DNA of 64,000 bases from positions 524,787-588,786 of the forward strand of contig JACAXG010000233.1 of NCBI GenBank assembly GCA_018881555.1, read 5' to 3'. This stretch comes from Amblyornis subalaris. Lineage: Eukaryota > Chordata > Aves > Passeriformes > Ptilonorhynchidae. The notes beneath the pieces are model-generated. The model was given only the letters and a program-made list of their open reading frames with translations. It was not told the origin of the DNA and did not search any database. Shown piece by piece: positions 13,468 to 27,478 of the stretch (its first letter is position 1; every line of letters begins with the position of its first letter). The position numbers were made by a program, and so were the translations under genes.

Positions 13468-13498
13468 TGACTCAGGGCCTTATTTTGGCCCTGAGTCA
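13468..13498. promoter_or_regulatory. 12-bp perfect palindrome carrying two AP-1 sites
   Basis: TGACTCAGGGCC (13468-13479) and its exact reverse complement (13487-13498) flank a 7-base TTATTTT spacer, so TGACTCA and TGAGTCA face each other. A MARE-like TGCTGAGTCAG lies at 13210-13220. Function inferred only. Confidence 0.5.
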
Positions 13499-14431
13499 TG
13501 AAGGGAATAAAAACATGACAAGGGGAGCACTGAAACTGGCTGTGAAGATCAAAACTGAAGTTGCCTTCTCTTAGCAGCTGAAACAGGACCAACACTTTTT
13601 AAAATCCACTCCAACTTGCACTACTTGGGCAGCTGAAAATCCAGCAACTGGCTGGGGAAGTGTCACAGGAGGAAGGGCTTCTCCTCCCAAATCTAAACCC
13701 ATGTGCAAACACACAGGCAGAAACCTGATATACTCAGTCCTGGAGCCTGGCCAGCAGCACAGGCTGCAGGAGTAAGCACATCTTCTGATGCAGAGAGACC
13801 AGTCTCCTGAGCTTAAAAAAATTATAAAGTTCTCTGTTTGCTTGCAGAATTTCTACCTGGAACACTAATTTAGAATATTATGAGTTACACATGTTTGAGG
13901 GAGTCTGGTTGTTTAATAGCCATCTGTTCTTTCTGGCATAGAGACAGAGGTGTCCCACGCCTAGCTGCGTCTTTCAGGATAGGGACAAGATCTCAAGAGC
14001 CATAACCCTGCACTAGCTCAAACTCTGCCAAAACCAATACATTTCTCATATGGCGGAGCACCCAATTCTGCAACTTGTACAGCCCTAAAATGAACTGCTT
14101 AGATTTATCCAACTGCTTAAATGCCTATTGAGCTTTTTCTAAGTCTGACTTCCATTGTATATCCTCAGCATCTGAAAAGTGTTGCCTGAGCACACCCCAG
14201 AGTGACTGTGTTGTCGTAAAGGTTGGACCAGCATCCGGGAGCCTGAGTGCTCCAAGTGTCATGAACCTGCAAAACTGGGCAAGAGAGCAGCCTCACTCCC
14301 TGTATCACTGCTGTTCTCCAATTTTCCTTGGAATAGGTCCATACTGAAAAATTCAGTTTCTGTACAGCTTCAAGCGATATTCACATCTCCGTCTATTAGT
14401 GTAATTAGTATCCAATACGTGCACTACCATT

Positions 14432-14690
14432 AGGACAAGGCTTCCCGCTGACAGAGGGCAGGGTTAGATGGGATATTGGGAAGGAATTCTAGGCTGTGAG
14501 GGCAGCGAGGCCCTGGCACAGGTTTCCCAGAGAAGCTGTGGCTGCCCCATCCCTGGAAGTGCCCAAGGCCAGGCTGGACAGGGCTTGGAGCAAGCTGGGC
14601 TAGTGGAAGGTGTCGCTGCCCATGGCAGTGGGTTGGAACGAGATGATCTTTAAAGGTTCTTTCCAACACAAATAATTCTATAATTTTGTT
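14432..14690 (+). mobile_element. CR1 LINE 3' fragment
   Basis: GGACAAGGCTTCCCGCTGAC to AATTCTATAAT; well preserved in the TTGGGAAGGAATTC block. Confidence 0.9.
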
Positions 14691-14919
14691 CAAGTTCTCT
14701 GCCCCACCACAGTCCTTATAATGAGAAAAAGGTGTTTGAAGATTTAGTGAATCCCTCAGGGGATGTTTTGGAGATGAGATTTCTAGATCCATATAGGCAG
14801 AGAAAGAACTTGGGTCAGAGAAGGTGCCAGTGTTGGGTTGTGTGTTATTTTGGTCATTTGGGTTTTTTTTTTTAAGATTAAGAATCCCTAGGTGTGTTTA
14901 ACTTCTGTAGAAACAGTCA

Positions 14920-15318
14920 AGGGAGCTAGGGTTGTTTAGTCTCAAGAAAAGGAGGCTCGGGGGAACCTCATTGCTCTCCACAACTCCCTGACAGGAGGGT
15001 ACAGTGAGGAGGGGGCCATCTCTTCTACTGTGCCTGGAGGGAGAGGACCAGAGGAAATGGCTTTAAGCTGAGACAGGGGAGATTCAGATTAGATACTACA
15101 AAACATTTTTTTGCTCTTAGGGTGGTCAGGCATTGGAAAGGGTTGCCCAGGGAGGTGGTGGAGTCCCCATCCCCGAAAGATGTTCAAGAGGAGTGAGGAT
15201 CTGGTACTGGGTGATGTGGTTTAGTGGTTATGGGGCTACAGTGGCAGTGCTGGGTGGACAGCTGGGCTTAATGATCTTAGAGGTCTCCTCCAGCCTTGGT
15301 GATTCTATGATTCTATTT
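14920..15318 (+). mobile_element. CR1 LINE 3' fragment, second subfamily
   Basis: TTGTTTAGTCTCAAGAAAAG through CACAACTCCCTGACAGGAGG to GATTCTATGATTCTATT. Confidence 0.9.
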
Positions 15319-16814
15319 TGTGTAAAACTCCACATTTATCTAGGGAAAGAAATGTGTCAAAAGCGTTCCACCTGTACCCACCAGTGAACACACTGGGGAG
15401 ATCTCTGGCAGGAACACAGCTTGTCCAGGTGAGAGTAGGTGTGGGCTGGTGTTCGGCCTCTGCAGATCCCAGTGGATCAGCCCCACAGAGGCCTGGCCCT
15501 CAGCAGGGCAGCGTGAAGAAGCAGGTGCCTCACACACAGGGCTCATCACTCCAGCTCCACAACAAGCACTGCATCCCACCGGGAAACCGAGCCCTCACAG
15601 ACCCGGAGCTTAGAACAGGAGACAAGTTTTCCCAATCATTTCTGAAAACTTTGGTGGTTCATCAATCTTGCGTGTTGTGTAAATTTTATATGGGGTTTTG
15701 GTTCATGGATAGGCCTTGAGCTCTTGAGACTGCCCAAAGGGCATAGGAGGGAAGCTGTACTTCCTGGGGGAGATGGCTTAACTGGTGCTTCTCTTCAGAG
15801 CTATTTAGTGGGTACTGCAGAGAACTGGGAGCCACTGACGGGTTTTGTGACCTGGCTGATTCACCTTTCTTCTTCTATACCTTCATTTCCCTCCCCACAC
15901 TTCATAGTGCTCCTTTATGTGGGGGGATCCTTGGGGAACTGGCTCTTTATTCAGCGGGTATGTGTACAGCACCTGAAAAAACAGGATTTTGGTCTATTTT
16001 AAGATCTCCAAAATCCATTCTCTTTCCCATACCAATTAAATCCTCTGGAATAAATTCTGCTCTATTATGCAAAGTGATCTACAGCCATCTCTTTATCTTC
16101 CCTTCATGCTGAGCAGCAGGAGTAAAGAAAAACAGAGGGAAAACAAATAAGCCCTGCCAGAGCCAAATGGGCTTCATATGGAGTTAATTCTTGTTTTGCT
16201 GTTGCACACACTGCAGTGATTTCTGCCCTCCTTTAATTCATCTCCCTCCCAGCCAGCACAGACTTGCAGAGATGCAGCTGAAAGTAGAACAAGGCCCATG
16301 GTCCATAAACACTTCACCCAAGATTAAAGGTACTCCATAAATGCAGAGTACGTTGTTGTCAGGTGTTTCCAGATGAGGGGAAAAATGGGTTATCCTTCAG
16401 CTTGGTCAACAAAGATATCATATTGCAGACTCTGGAAATCTGGTTTGAAACAAACCAAAACTGGTTCGAGAGACAAAGAAAAATATGTTATCTTATTATC
16501 TTTGGTAGCAAATAGGGTTCAGATGGTACAGTGTCTGACACAATTTATTTAAGATTTCTTCTGTTTTTGTTTTACCATGTACCATTGAGGATTTTACTAG
16601 CTAATTCCGTGTTTGGTCTTTGCCTGTTGTAAAAATTGAAAACAAGTTTTCCTCCCACTCCCAGTCTGCTGCCAAGGCAGAGCAGTTCATCGGCTTAGTG
16701 AAGAGCTGGTCATGCCTGCAGGTGACAGATAGCCAGCAAACAGCAGGGGGTAAAGTGGATAATCAAGGGAAAAGTGTTGTTTTCTTCTGTTTTCTTGCAA
16801 TGCTAAAGCAGAAT

Positions 16815-17252
16815 TGATCAAGGGAGCTGGGGAAGGGTCTGGAGAACCAGGAGCGGCTGAGGGAGCTGGGGGGAAAGCTCTCTCAGCCTGGAGAAAAGGA
16901 GGCTCAGGGGGGACCTTCTGGCTCTGCACAACTCCCTGACAGGAGGAGGCAGCCAGGGGGTTGGGCTCTGCTCCCAGGGAACAGGGACAGGATGAGAGGA
17001 AACGGCCTCGAGCTGTGCCAGGGGAGGGTCAGGGTGGACATCAGGAGGAATTTCTTCATGGAAAGGGTGGTCAGGCATTGGCAGGGGCTGCCCAGGGAGG
17101 TGTTGGAGTCCCCATTCCCTCAGGGATTTAACAGCCGTGTGGGTGTGGCACCTGCGGATGTGGGTCAGTTGTGGCCTTGGCAGTGCTGGGGAAAGGTTGG
17201 ACTCAGTAGTCTGAGGGCTTTTCCAACCTTAATCATTCTGTGATTCCATGAC
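16815..17252 (+). mobile_element. CR1 LINE 3' fragment, second subfamily
   Basis: CTCTCAGCCTGGAGAAAAGG, then CTGCTCCCAGGGAACAGGGA, ending CATTCTGTGATTCCATGA. One of the longer copies. Confidence 0.92.
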
Positions 17253-20200
17253 TGAACCACAGGGAAACTTTCTCATGTTAAAAAGCAGAGAGAGGATTTG
17301 GTATAATTAGATCTCCCTGTTGCCATATAGAAGATTTTTGCAAAAGAAACCCTGTTGATCTCTTGGGGAGTTGATGCTTTTGGTAGGTAAAGGCAATAGG
17401 TCAAGGTAACTTTACAAAGTTCTCTCTGTACCATGCGGAAATTGCTAAAGCTTTCAGAGCTGTTCCAAATACACATAAAGAAGATTTTAAGCAGGCTGTA
17501 ATTTGGGTGAGATGGAGAAGTCTCAATTAAATTCCAAAAACTTGGCTATTACATCCTGTGTGTTGAAGTTTGATCTAAAATTTCATCCTAAGCATTTAAG
17601 TTGGATGTAAAATTTTACTCTTGTAAGAGCTGAAGTGTTGACCATGATGGGTGGGGTTTTTTTTTTTTTTTTTGTAAAAGAGTTAGAAACCTCAATAGAG
17701 AAACTGCAGAGGGGTTATGGGATTAACTGATTTTTATTCATGGGTATATCAATAGGTAGATGGATACTTCAGCTCCACAGACTGATAATCCACACTCCAC
17801 AGGATGCTGATAATTTAGACAAGGTCCGTACACAGACCTTGCTACCACGATAGCCCTTTCTACCGTGACAGGGCTCATCCCACGGTGTGCTTCTGTCTCT
17901 TTCTGTCCCTCATTCTGTCTCATGCAGAGAGCCCTGGGGCAGAACCCCGTTGTGGTGCATGACAAGCACGTGGTGGGAGGCACTCCCCGCCTCGTGAGGC
18001 ACTTGGAAGTCGAAACACCTATTTAATAACCTTAACTTACTGATTTTCAGGGCTAACAGGCAGGGCTAACAGTGGTTTGAGATCTGCTCAGTGTCCAGCT
18101 TTTCCAGGATGTACAAGGAAATGGTCAAGGAAGGGTTGACACACAGTCCAAGCCCTGAGCAGCAGATGAGCATAGGCTAGAGAAGAGGATTTATCCACAG
18201 ATCTAGAGATCTGGTGTGCTCCAAGACTGGAATTCCTCTGTAGAAACCCCTGTGCAAAACCTGTGTTTCTTGTCTCTTGAGAAGTGAAAGCATCAACCAC
18301 AAAGTCCATAAAACGCTGAGTTCTGTCAAGAGCTCTTGCAAATATGCTGGAGAACTGGACTGGGGGCTTGGGTTTAGGTATGGTGTGGTCTCCTCTGAAG
18401 TAGAAAAGGCCTTTTTGCAGGCAGTATTTTCATCTTAGACCTGGTTTCTGAGTGTTCTGAAAAATAAAGGGCATGATAACAGGAGATGATGAATACAAAG
18501 GGGAGGTCATCAAGGGACGGGCAGGAGGGACACATCCTCTGCATGGCTGGGTGCATCGTCTGAAGAGAGTCCAGAAGAGGCCAGTCTGATCCCCCCTTTT
18601 TCCTTGGGCACCTGAACACCTTAGAAGTTCTTCAGGACCCTAAGCTGCACCATGACAGCCAATGTAGATAAGACCAGTTGTACTGCCATAGGCAGAGAAA
18701 AGCACTTTATCTGTGGTTTTACTGCACAAACTCTTCTTTCAGAGCTTCTTTGTTTTGTGTCTTTGTCCTCTCTGAACTTTTTGCGTGATGAGGAAGTGTC
18801 TGAGCGGGAAATTTCCTCACTTATTTTTCAACGCCGCCAGACCTTGGAGGGCAGTTCAGGAATGCCAGTGGTCTGTGGAGAGTTGCTCTGTCCCTCGTCA
18901 GTCTGTCACTTATTTTTGGCTCTCAATCTGACAACAAACGGCCTCTCCAGTGTGATGCTCCCCAGGCTGAACACCACCAGGCTGGCGGTGCTTGGGGAAC
19001 ACAGCCCCGGGCTGCTGCCCAAGAGGTCTGGTCATGGATGAGTGAAACAAGTTGGTTTTACTCCAGTAACTGGCGGGAGGCTGCCCTATGGATTTACAGG
19101 ACTGATGAGGGGCTTCAGCAGCTTTCTGGTGTGCTCCCTTGAGAGTGCAAGGAATGGGCCGGGGACAGGATTGTGCCCAGAAGCCAGGAATTTAAAGCCA
19201 CCCCTTGGAGACCCAACATCAGGGACTATTAATGCTGCAGGTGCCAACAAGGTGGGAGCTCTGATAATGTTCTACTGCTGAAAAAGTCTGTAGCTGCCAA
19301 AATAAGCATGCCCCTTTCTTTGTCCCTGGTCAACGCTGGTCCTTGATGTTATGTGTGGGGTTGAGGGGCTGTGTCTGCCCTTCTGCTTATTCTAACCTGT
19401 GCTTGCACACAGCTGTGTGCAGGATTGCCACATGGGTGGCTGGGGTCACACTTGGCACATCATCAGACATCCCTTGGGAGCCTTCATATGCTCTGCAACT
19501 GTCCTGAGCGTGCTGTGGGTCTGCAATAGAATTGTCTCACACCCTCACTCACAAGCCTTTCACTTGAGCACTTGAGAAAAACCACAAGATCAAGATGGAG
19601 CCAGCATAAATAAGTGTCTTTAAATAGATTTCAGCCTTTAAAATCACCTCCAGCTGGTCTGGGTGGCTGGTAACGTCCTTTCCCACCTTCCACACATCAG
19701 CAAGCAGCTTGTGTCCAAACCTGAAGCAGTTTCACCTGTACTTGTGGCCACCAGGTGCAGTGAGAACAGTGACCTAGGGGGATGCTCTTGAGGGATTTCT
19801 GGCCTCAAGACCTGGGTAGGCTTCAAGCACCCAGCAGCAGCAGTGACCAGCAACCTCATGGTCTGCTTTCAGCAGGTTTCCAAGGGGTTTAGAGCATATT
19901 TGGTCTGTCCATCCCAGTCTGTGACCTTTGGGTTGTCCCTGGGTATCAGTGTTGATGACCAACCTTGGATCTACTTTCCCATTCTGTCCCATAGCCTGGG
20001 ACCCTTCTTGTGGTCAGCCAGCCAGTCAAAATAATACAACTGTGATTGCTTCAGCATCATCTCCAGAGACCCTGCAGAAGCAACAGGAGTCCAGTGGCCA
20101 GGAGGGGGATGCTTGGTGTGCATTTTGCAATAGGTCGGCTCTCACTGCAGTGGGTACGGAGACAATCTGCAGTTTAACAAACACTGGGAGTTTTTTGTTG

Positions 20201-20336
20201 GCTCTTGTGGCTTTCCCCAGAACTTTCTGTCATGGGGCAGTGGATCTGTTCACAGCAAAATTCAAGGTAACAGTTCCTAAAATCTGCAATCTTGTGGGCC
20301 CCAACTGCTCCATCTTAACAATTGTATATGGGGGAG

Positions 20337-20653
20337 CTACAAAACAGCTGGAGAGGGACTTTAAACAAGGGATGGAGGGACAGGACAATGGAGAGTTGCT
20401 TCAAAATGACAAAAGGCAAGGTTAGATGGGATATTGGGAAGGAATTCTTGGCTGTGAGGGTGGTGAAGTCCTGGCAGCGGTTGACCAGAGAAGTTGTGGC
20501 TGCTTCTGGATCCCTGCAAGTGTCCAAGGCCAGGTTGGACAGGGCTTGGAGCAACCTGGGATAGTGGGAGGTGTCCCTGCCCATGGCAGGGGGTGGAATG
20601 AGATAAGTTTTAGGGTCCCTTCCATCCCCAGGCCATTCTATGATTCTATAATT
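20337..20653 (+). mobile_element. CR1 LINE 3' fragment
   Basis: CAGCTGGAGAGGGACTTTAA to CATTCTATGATTCTATAAT. Confidence 0.9.
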
Positions 20654-22500
20654 TTTTTTCGCTCTCAAAGGCAGGATGAAAAACTACATCAGTACATGCT
20701 CAAGCCTGGACTTGGTCCTGTGCTTTGTTTCTTGAGCTCAGTCCCATTAAAGCCTATGGGATGGGGAGTGTTAGGCAGGGCAATCTGGATAGGCTGGCAC
20801 AAAGAGCATCCTGGCCACTGGAGCAACAAAATGCTGCCGAAGCTGCATAAGGAGGTAACTCAGTTGGATTACAAAAACAAATTTTGCTTCGTTTTTCAAT
20901 AATACCTCTTTTTTTCTAAATGGAAGTTACAAGCTGATACAGCGAAACTGGGAGAAAACAGCACAGCAGGAATTTATAAAAAACCAGTTTTTGTTTGTCA
21001 GTTGCGGAGTAGAACAATGTGCCTCTTTGTCTGCAGCACGGATTATGCAGGAATAAAATAATAAATTAAAGGGCTGCTGAATGGGGCTGACATCATGTGC
21101 CTTCTGAAGGACACTGAATTACTAAGAGGAATAAATCATCCTTGGTTTACAAACAAACAGACATGCTGGTGTGACCATCTCTCAAAGTGTGAACCAGCTC
21201 CAGCTCACCCCTGGCAGGGAGCAGCTGTTCCAGCCCTCTGGTCAGGTCTGGAGCTGGTGTAAAGCAGGTGTTGCAGGTGGCTTTATCCTGGCTTTAAAGA
21301 AAAATCAGGTGGATGGAGTGGTCAGACACCGCAGCCCTGCTGCTGTGCTACCACTGCAGGCCCCTGCCCAGCTGGGGTAGGACACAGTCCTTCAATTTAT
21401 ATTCCCAAACCGACCAGAAGTTTAGGTAAGGGCTGGATGCAATCACATAATCACCAGCTAATGGTGGCTCAGAAGAACACCGGGGGGAGAGCTCTCTTCC
21501 CATACACCCTTCCCAAGCTGCTGATACAACAGCAGAGCACAGGAAGCATCACTGCAATCACAGCTGAACTCAGTGAGCTCCCAGGAAAAGTTGCTCTTGC
21601 CATGAGTAGTAGCTGTTTCTTCTGGATGCTCAAGCCAGGATCCACAAAGATATCAAGGAGGGAGCCCTGTAAATTCCTCTGAAATCTGGAATGTGCTGTT
21701 TGGCTTTTACAGCATCTCCCAGCGAAGGGAGGGCTGATCATTGGCAAACAGCCTTGACCTCTGGTGGCCTCCACCGTGGCTGGGTGCACAATGCCTGCTG
21801 CTGTTATCACAGCTTCTGGTGGGAAATTCCACACTGCCTGGAGGGCTTTTATTGTGCTGGATTCACCAGGTGACCACTGTGGGCCAGCAGCAAGAGGGAT
21901 GGGGCCCAGCAATCTGAGTGCTCTGCCCACCTGTGCCTTACACCTCTGTGTGGGAGCTCAGCAGAGAGGGTTTCCTTTATGAGATACATATGAGGAGGGG
22001 CTGCCAGGTGTGTTCCTCCTGAGAGGTCCTAGGAGAGGATGCAGATGGAGCCTGAGCTCTGAGTGCCTCTGCACAAGGGCTGCCTCTCTTCCAGTATCCC
22101 CAGCACACAAAGGATTATGGCAGGGAACAGATAAAACCATCTCCCTGATCTCAGCTGCTTTGATGCATGGCCCTGGAGCTGCAGGGACACAGGGAGACTG
22201 CCAGCTTGCTAAGGCAATGCCATTGCTCATCTTACCTGTGTGTTACTGGGGCTGTGAGCTGGGTTTCTTCTTCTGGGCAGGAGAAACTCATCCTCAGGTA
22301 TATCAAAGCTTGCCCTGGGTGCTCTTCTGTACCTGTCCACTCTGCACCTAAGAAGGGGAGAGTGCTCCGAGCTTTCCAGGAGTTACACCTGGGGGGCTGG
22401 CACACGTGGAGAAAGAAAACAAGGAGGAACTCAGGATCTGGACTGTGTTGGAATGTGGGTTGTCCTTAGTCAAGCTCTGTGCTGTGACATTACTTCTCGG

Positions 22501-23012
22501 CAATGGAGGTGATGGAGGGACCTTCAAAACCATCTTGTTCCACCCTCTGCCATGAGCGGGGACATGTCCCACTAGCCCAGGTGGCTCCAAGACACATCCA
22601 ACCTGCCCCTTGGACACTTCCAGGGATCCAGGGGCAGTCACAGCTTCTCTGGGCAACCTGTGCCAGGGCATCACCACCCTCACAGCCAGGAACTCCTTCC
22701 CAATACCCCATCTAACCCTGCCCTCTGGCACTGGGAGGCCATTCCCCCATGTCCTGTCCCTCCATCCCTTGTCCCAGTTCCCCCTCCTGGAGCCCCTTTA
22801 GGCACTGGCAGGGGCTCTGAGGTCTCCCTGGATCCTTCTCTCCTGCAAGTGAACAGCCCCAGCTCTCCCAGCCTGGCTCCAGAGCAGAGGGGCTCCAGCC
22901 CTGGGAGCATCTCCGTGGCCTCCTCTGGAGTGGCTCCAGCAGCTCCACCTCCTTCTGCTGTTGTTCCCCAGGGCTGGAGCAGCTCTGCAGGTGGGGTCTC
23001 ACCTGAGCAGAG
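22501..23012 (-). mobile_element. CR1 LINE 3' fragment, about 510 bp
   Basis: Tail-side GGAGGGACCTTCAAAACC to GGTGGGGTCTCACCTGAGCA, reaching further 5' into the element than most copies. Confidence 0.9.
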
Positions 23013-24487
23013 TAGCTGCTCAATATTTGGGTGCAGATATTGATCCTTTGAAGGACAAACATGGGCTCACTGATTCTGTAAATGTAGGCAGCAGTGGAAA
23101 GGGATGATTCTTCTAAACTTGGGAAGAAAAAGCAGTGAGGAACACAGATATGAATCTACTGGGGAGAGGGAGTGGCTCATGGATGGGAGCCAACCTAAGG
23201 ATGCAAATGGAAAAACATGGGTGCAGGTTTTCTTTCACAGACAGTGATTATGCAGAATTATCTAAAAAATCTGTCTTCTAAATGGTTTCTGGACACTAAT
23301 GATGAAGAGCAGAGCTTGACTTTGGCTCCAGTGACCTATAGAGAGTATGATTTGAATTAAAACAGTCTTCATTAAAGTGTTTGGGTTTTTTTAACATACG
23401 ATTTTAGTATAAGTGGAAGAGTGGAAAAATTTACTTTCCCAGTTATTTCTAGTATTAGTGATTACCATCTTAAGGAAATAGTACTATCTTAAGGAAATAT
23501 TTAAATAGTATTTAAATATCCTAAGTCTATTTGATTTTGTCCTTGTTTCCCCCAACTGCTTAATAACTTGTAATAGAGCTAGAAGAAAAGAAAACACTGG
23601 TGGGTTGTTTTTTTTAGTCTTTCTTTTTTTCCAATTTTTTCCTTGATTGTTTGTAAGCATTTCATTTAGACAACCAGATTCGTTGCTTCACCCATGTTGC
23701 TGGCAGGTTTTCTCCACTTATTTCTCATTGTCTCCCAGCTGGGAAGGGGAAACAACTCTAAAGAGCTCTGTTGCAGGGTAGCAAAAGTTAACTGAGGATC
23801 TTTGGATCAGACTGAAAAGCGAGAGCCTCCTTTGGCTCATCTCTGTAAAGATGAACTGGATGTAAAGTTCATCATGTCCTGTTAAGTAGCTGTTGGCCAG
23901 AATACAGGATTGGTCTAGGTCAGGGCTTTGATGTTGTTACTGGAGCTGGCTCGGAGGCAGCGTGTGACTTGGACTCCAGACAGGAATTTAGGTCAATAAC
24001 TGAGGATGATGAGAAGAAGCAACAAGACAAAAATGTGTAGTGAGTTTTAATTTCTCTAAATTTACCGCTTTCATAACCAGTCCCGCACAGCACAGAGCGT
24101 GCTCCTCACCTTTCAGCTCAGCTTCCTCTCCCTTCCTGGAACAGCATCTCTCCGTGGGTTACAACCCACCAAACCTCTGCTGAGGGCCAAGGGAGAACTC
24201 CATCAAAGTTCAAAGGGGACCCAGCTGGAGCACTCGTGCCCTGAGCCAAGGTCCTGCAGGGCAGTGCCCCCGTGGGTCACCCCGAGCCCGGGTGACAGCG
24301 GCGGCTCCGCGCTCCCGAGACGAGGAGGAAGCTCTGCAGACACAACCACAGAAAAGCTGTCACGTCTCTGCTTCTGCAGCCTTGGCTCTGGTTACAGAAA
24401 TCATCAAGGGAAATATGTACAGTGTATAAATGTGCTGCTGCTCTCCCAGGGATGAATGTTCTACTGTGACAGACACTACGAGTGTTA

Positions 24488-24895
24488 CAGAATCATGGAA
24501 TGGTTTGTGTGGGAAGGGACAGTGCCATGGGCAAGGACACCTTCCACTAGCCCAGGTGGCTCCAAGCCCTCTCTAATCTGGCCTTGGACACTTCCAGGGA
24601 TCCAGGAGCAGCCACAGCTTCTCTGAGCAACCTGTGCTAAGGCATCACCACCCTCACAAACAAGAATTCCTTCCCAATATCCCACCTAACCCTGCCCTCT
24701 GGCACTGGGAAGCCATTCCCCCTTGTACTGTCCCTCCATCCCTTGTCCCAAGTCCCTCTGCAGCTCTTCTGGAGCCCCTTTAGGCACTGGCAGGGGCTCT
24801 GAGGTCTCCCTGGAGCCTTCTTTTCTGCAGTTGAACACGCGCAGCTCCTCCAGTCTGGCTCCAGAGCAGAGGGGCTCCAGCCCTTAGAACAGCTC
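24488..24895 (-). mobile_element. CR1 LINE 3' fragment
   Basis: CAGAATCATGGAATGGTTTG to CAGAGCAGAGGGGCTCCAGC; about 20 bp of the usual CATCCAGTCC block is missing near the tail. Confidence 0.9.
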
Positions 24896-26574
24896 TGTGA
24901 GCCTTCTCTCCCTTTTAATTTTCAGTTTCATTTATCTTCGGCTTCATTCACCTTCATTTACCTAACGTGGATTAGACCATATTAGACCAGGCTGAACTAG
25001 TAGAAGAAAGCTCCAGTAAGCAAAACAAACTTTTCAGCTGCTTTTTTGCAAGAAAACTGCTCAGGGGAGAAGACCATGAACCATTCTGTTTGTGTGCCGA
25101 GCTCTTAGCCAGGGGGAAGGCCTCTGGGCTTTGTTTCTCTCACTGACCCATGGAGTGCTCTTAAGGCAAATCTGTTAATCTTGTCCAGCTATTGGTTGAT
25201 TTTTTTGAGTTTGATTGGATTCTTGTTCCTTAGAATGAAGGCAACACTAATAAACCACCTGTAAAAAGAGCAGCAAGGTTCTCGAATAACCTTAGGCATA
25301 TGCAAATCACAAATCTGCAATTTACAGAGAAATTTTAAGCTTTATTATCCAACTGATTTTGAGATCATTGGCTATTCCCTCCCTTGCAATGCATGAGTAA
25401 AATGTAATCCAGCTTTTCCATGGAGTTTCTTTGATGGGGTATTCAATGACAATTTTGGCTGTTTCACAGAGATAGCAGAGCAAGGATCTTCCTGTTAACA
25501 TCTGCAGATTTCATGGCATGGGAGTACAATTGCTTCAGTACGCTTCCTTAGCTCCAGCCAAGCTGGTGTGGCCTTTCTCTTCATAACTTTGTAGGATATG
25601 TCTGTTTTCAGCTGAGAACAAGATATGCCACATGGAAAGGAGGAAAAAAAGTCAACATATTTGCACTAAAGTTTGGTCCAAGTCTCGTGTCATTTCTTAC
25701 TTTGTCTGAGCTGGTCTGCTTGTTTGCAGTAATGAAGAGAGGTGGAACAGCGTGGCCTGGAAAGCCTTATTTTATTGGTCCATCTTCCACATTTTTCATT
25801 GTTATTACAAGTCAGGTCAGAAGAAAAGGATTCTGAATGTTTGCACTTAGTATCCTCTTTATATGGATTGCCATAAATATCCTGAAGCTTTGTGAAACAA
25901 CTGCAAAACAACCTGGAACAGAAAGGACAAAGATAGGGAAAAAACAATAATCGAGCAGTAAAAAACAATCTGATTTTCAGTTTTAAATTTGGATCAGTTC
26001 TGCATCAAGCTGCTTTACCCATCCCTCTGGGCAGCGTGAGGTGTCTGATGCTTTTGCATCAATTTGCAGAAGTTGCCAGACCCTTTGTGTTTGCTGCTGG
26101 GCTGGACGGGACTGCTGGGAAGGCAACGAGCTGTGTAATTTATGTTGGAATGTCAGCATCGGAACAGGCGTAAAATTACAACTCGTTTGCACAGCCTGAG
26201 GAGTAAGATCTTGGGTTTCCTGGACAGTCACAGCCATCTCTCAGTGAGGCTGCTCTTGGGGATCACTGGAAAGCTTTACCCCCTGGAGTGAGGCTGGGTC
26301 ATTTTTTCAGTACAGGAAGCCAGCAAAAAATGTGCTGCCCTTGTTCCTGGAAGGATGGGCTGGTCTCTTTCTTCCCAAACAGATTTTTTGTGGCCAAACT
26401 TTTGTAGCTTGGAAGCTGTGTGAGATAGCTGGCATCTCCTGCCTTGGAGACCTCTGCTAATCCCCATCAGAGCACTGCCAAAGGGAGCTGTTACACTGGG
26501 AAATGAGGGAGCAGCAAACTCCAAATGGACTTTGTGTTCAAATCACCTCCAAAGAGGGATGCTGGGGTGTGCTT

Positions 26575-26990
26575 GACAGGCTGGGGGAGCTGGGCATGTG
26601 TACCTGCAGAAGAGAAGGCTCCAAGGAGACCTCAGAGCCCCTGCCAGTGCCTAAAGGGGCTCCAGGAGAGCTGGAGAGGGACTTGGGACAAGGGATGGAG
26701 GGAGAGGACAAGGGGGAATGGCTTCCCAGTGCCAGAGGGCAGGGTTAGGTGGGATATTGGGAAGGAATTCTTGTTTGTGAGGGTGGTGATGCCTTAGCAC
26801 AGGTTGCTCAGAGAAGCTGTGGCTGCTCCTGGATCCCTGGAAGCATCCAAGGGCAGGTTGGACAGGGCTTGGAGCCACCTGGGCTAGTGCAAGGTGTCCC
26901 TGCCCATGGCAGGGGATGGAATGAGAGGGGCTTTAAAGTCCCTCCCCACCCAAACCATTCTGGGATTCTGTGGTGCTCTGATTCTATGAC
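26575..26990 (+). mobile_element. CR1 LINE 3' fragment
   Basis: CTGCAGAAGAGAAGGCTCCA to CTGATTCTATGA; closely matches the copies at 28.5, 47.2 and 57.4 kb. Confidence 0.92.
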
Positions 26991-27271
26991 ACTTGGTGAA
27001 ACAGTGCCCAGTTGCTGCTGCTTGTGAGGCTGGGGCACACCTGGGTAGGGGTTGAGGAGGGTTATAAAACGTTCCCCATGCCTGTTGCATTGTTCCTCAG
27101 AGAACAGCCTGACCTTTGGTGGGACCTGACTCGCAGGGCTGAATGGAGTGGCTGTGAAAAAGTGACCCCAAAGAAACCTGGGGGAAGGGCAGGGATGCCA
27201 GACAGCCGGGAGCACAGTGATCCATCCTTAGCCCTGCCTGGCACAGATTTGGGATATGCCTGCTCTGCCAG

Positions 27272-27331
27272 TCCTAAATTCCATAGAGACTTCAAAAATT
27301 ATCCTAAATTCACTGGAGACTTCAAAAAATA
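27272..27331. repeat. 30-bp tandem duplication
   Basis: TCCTAAATTC...GAGACTTCAAAAA occurs twice head-to-tail (27272 and 27302) with a few differences. Confidence 0.8.
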
Positions 27332-27478
27332 CCTCCCTCTCTTTGTTTTCTCACGTGTCTATTGCACAACCAAACTCCCAGCTAGAGGAGCTGTGCAGGG
27401 ATGCATCCTGATGTGCCAGGAGGTGTGATTGAACAATACGTGGGGCAGCAGGAGTGATGCATTTGGGAGCCAACATTT

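Noticed and set aside
13468..13498. MicroRNA precursor
   Set aside because: The 12-bp stem and 7-base loop are far too short for a pre-miRNA; kept only as a binding-site palindrome.
24240..24340. CpG-rich patch as a possible exon or promoter
   Set aside because: A short cluster without splice sites, homology or promoter motifs I can defend.
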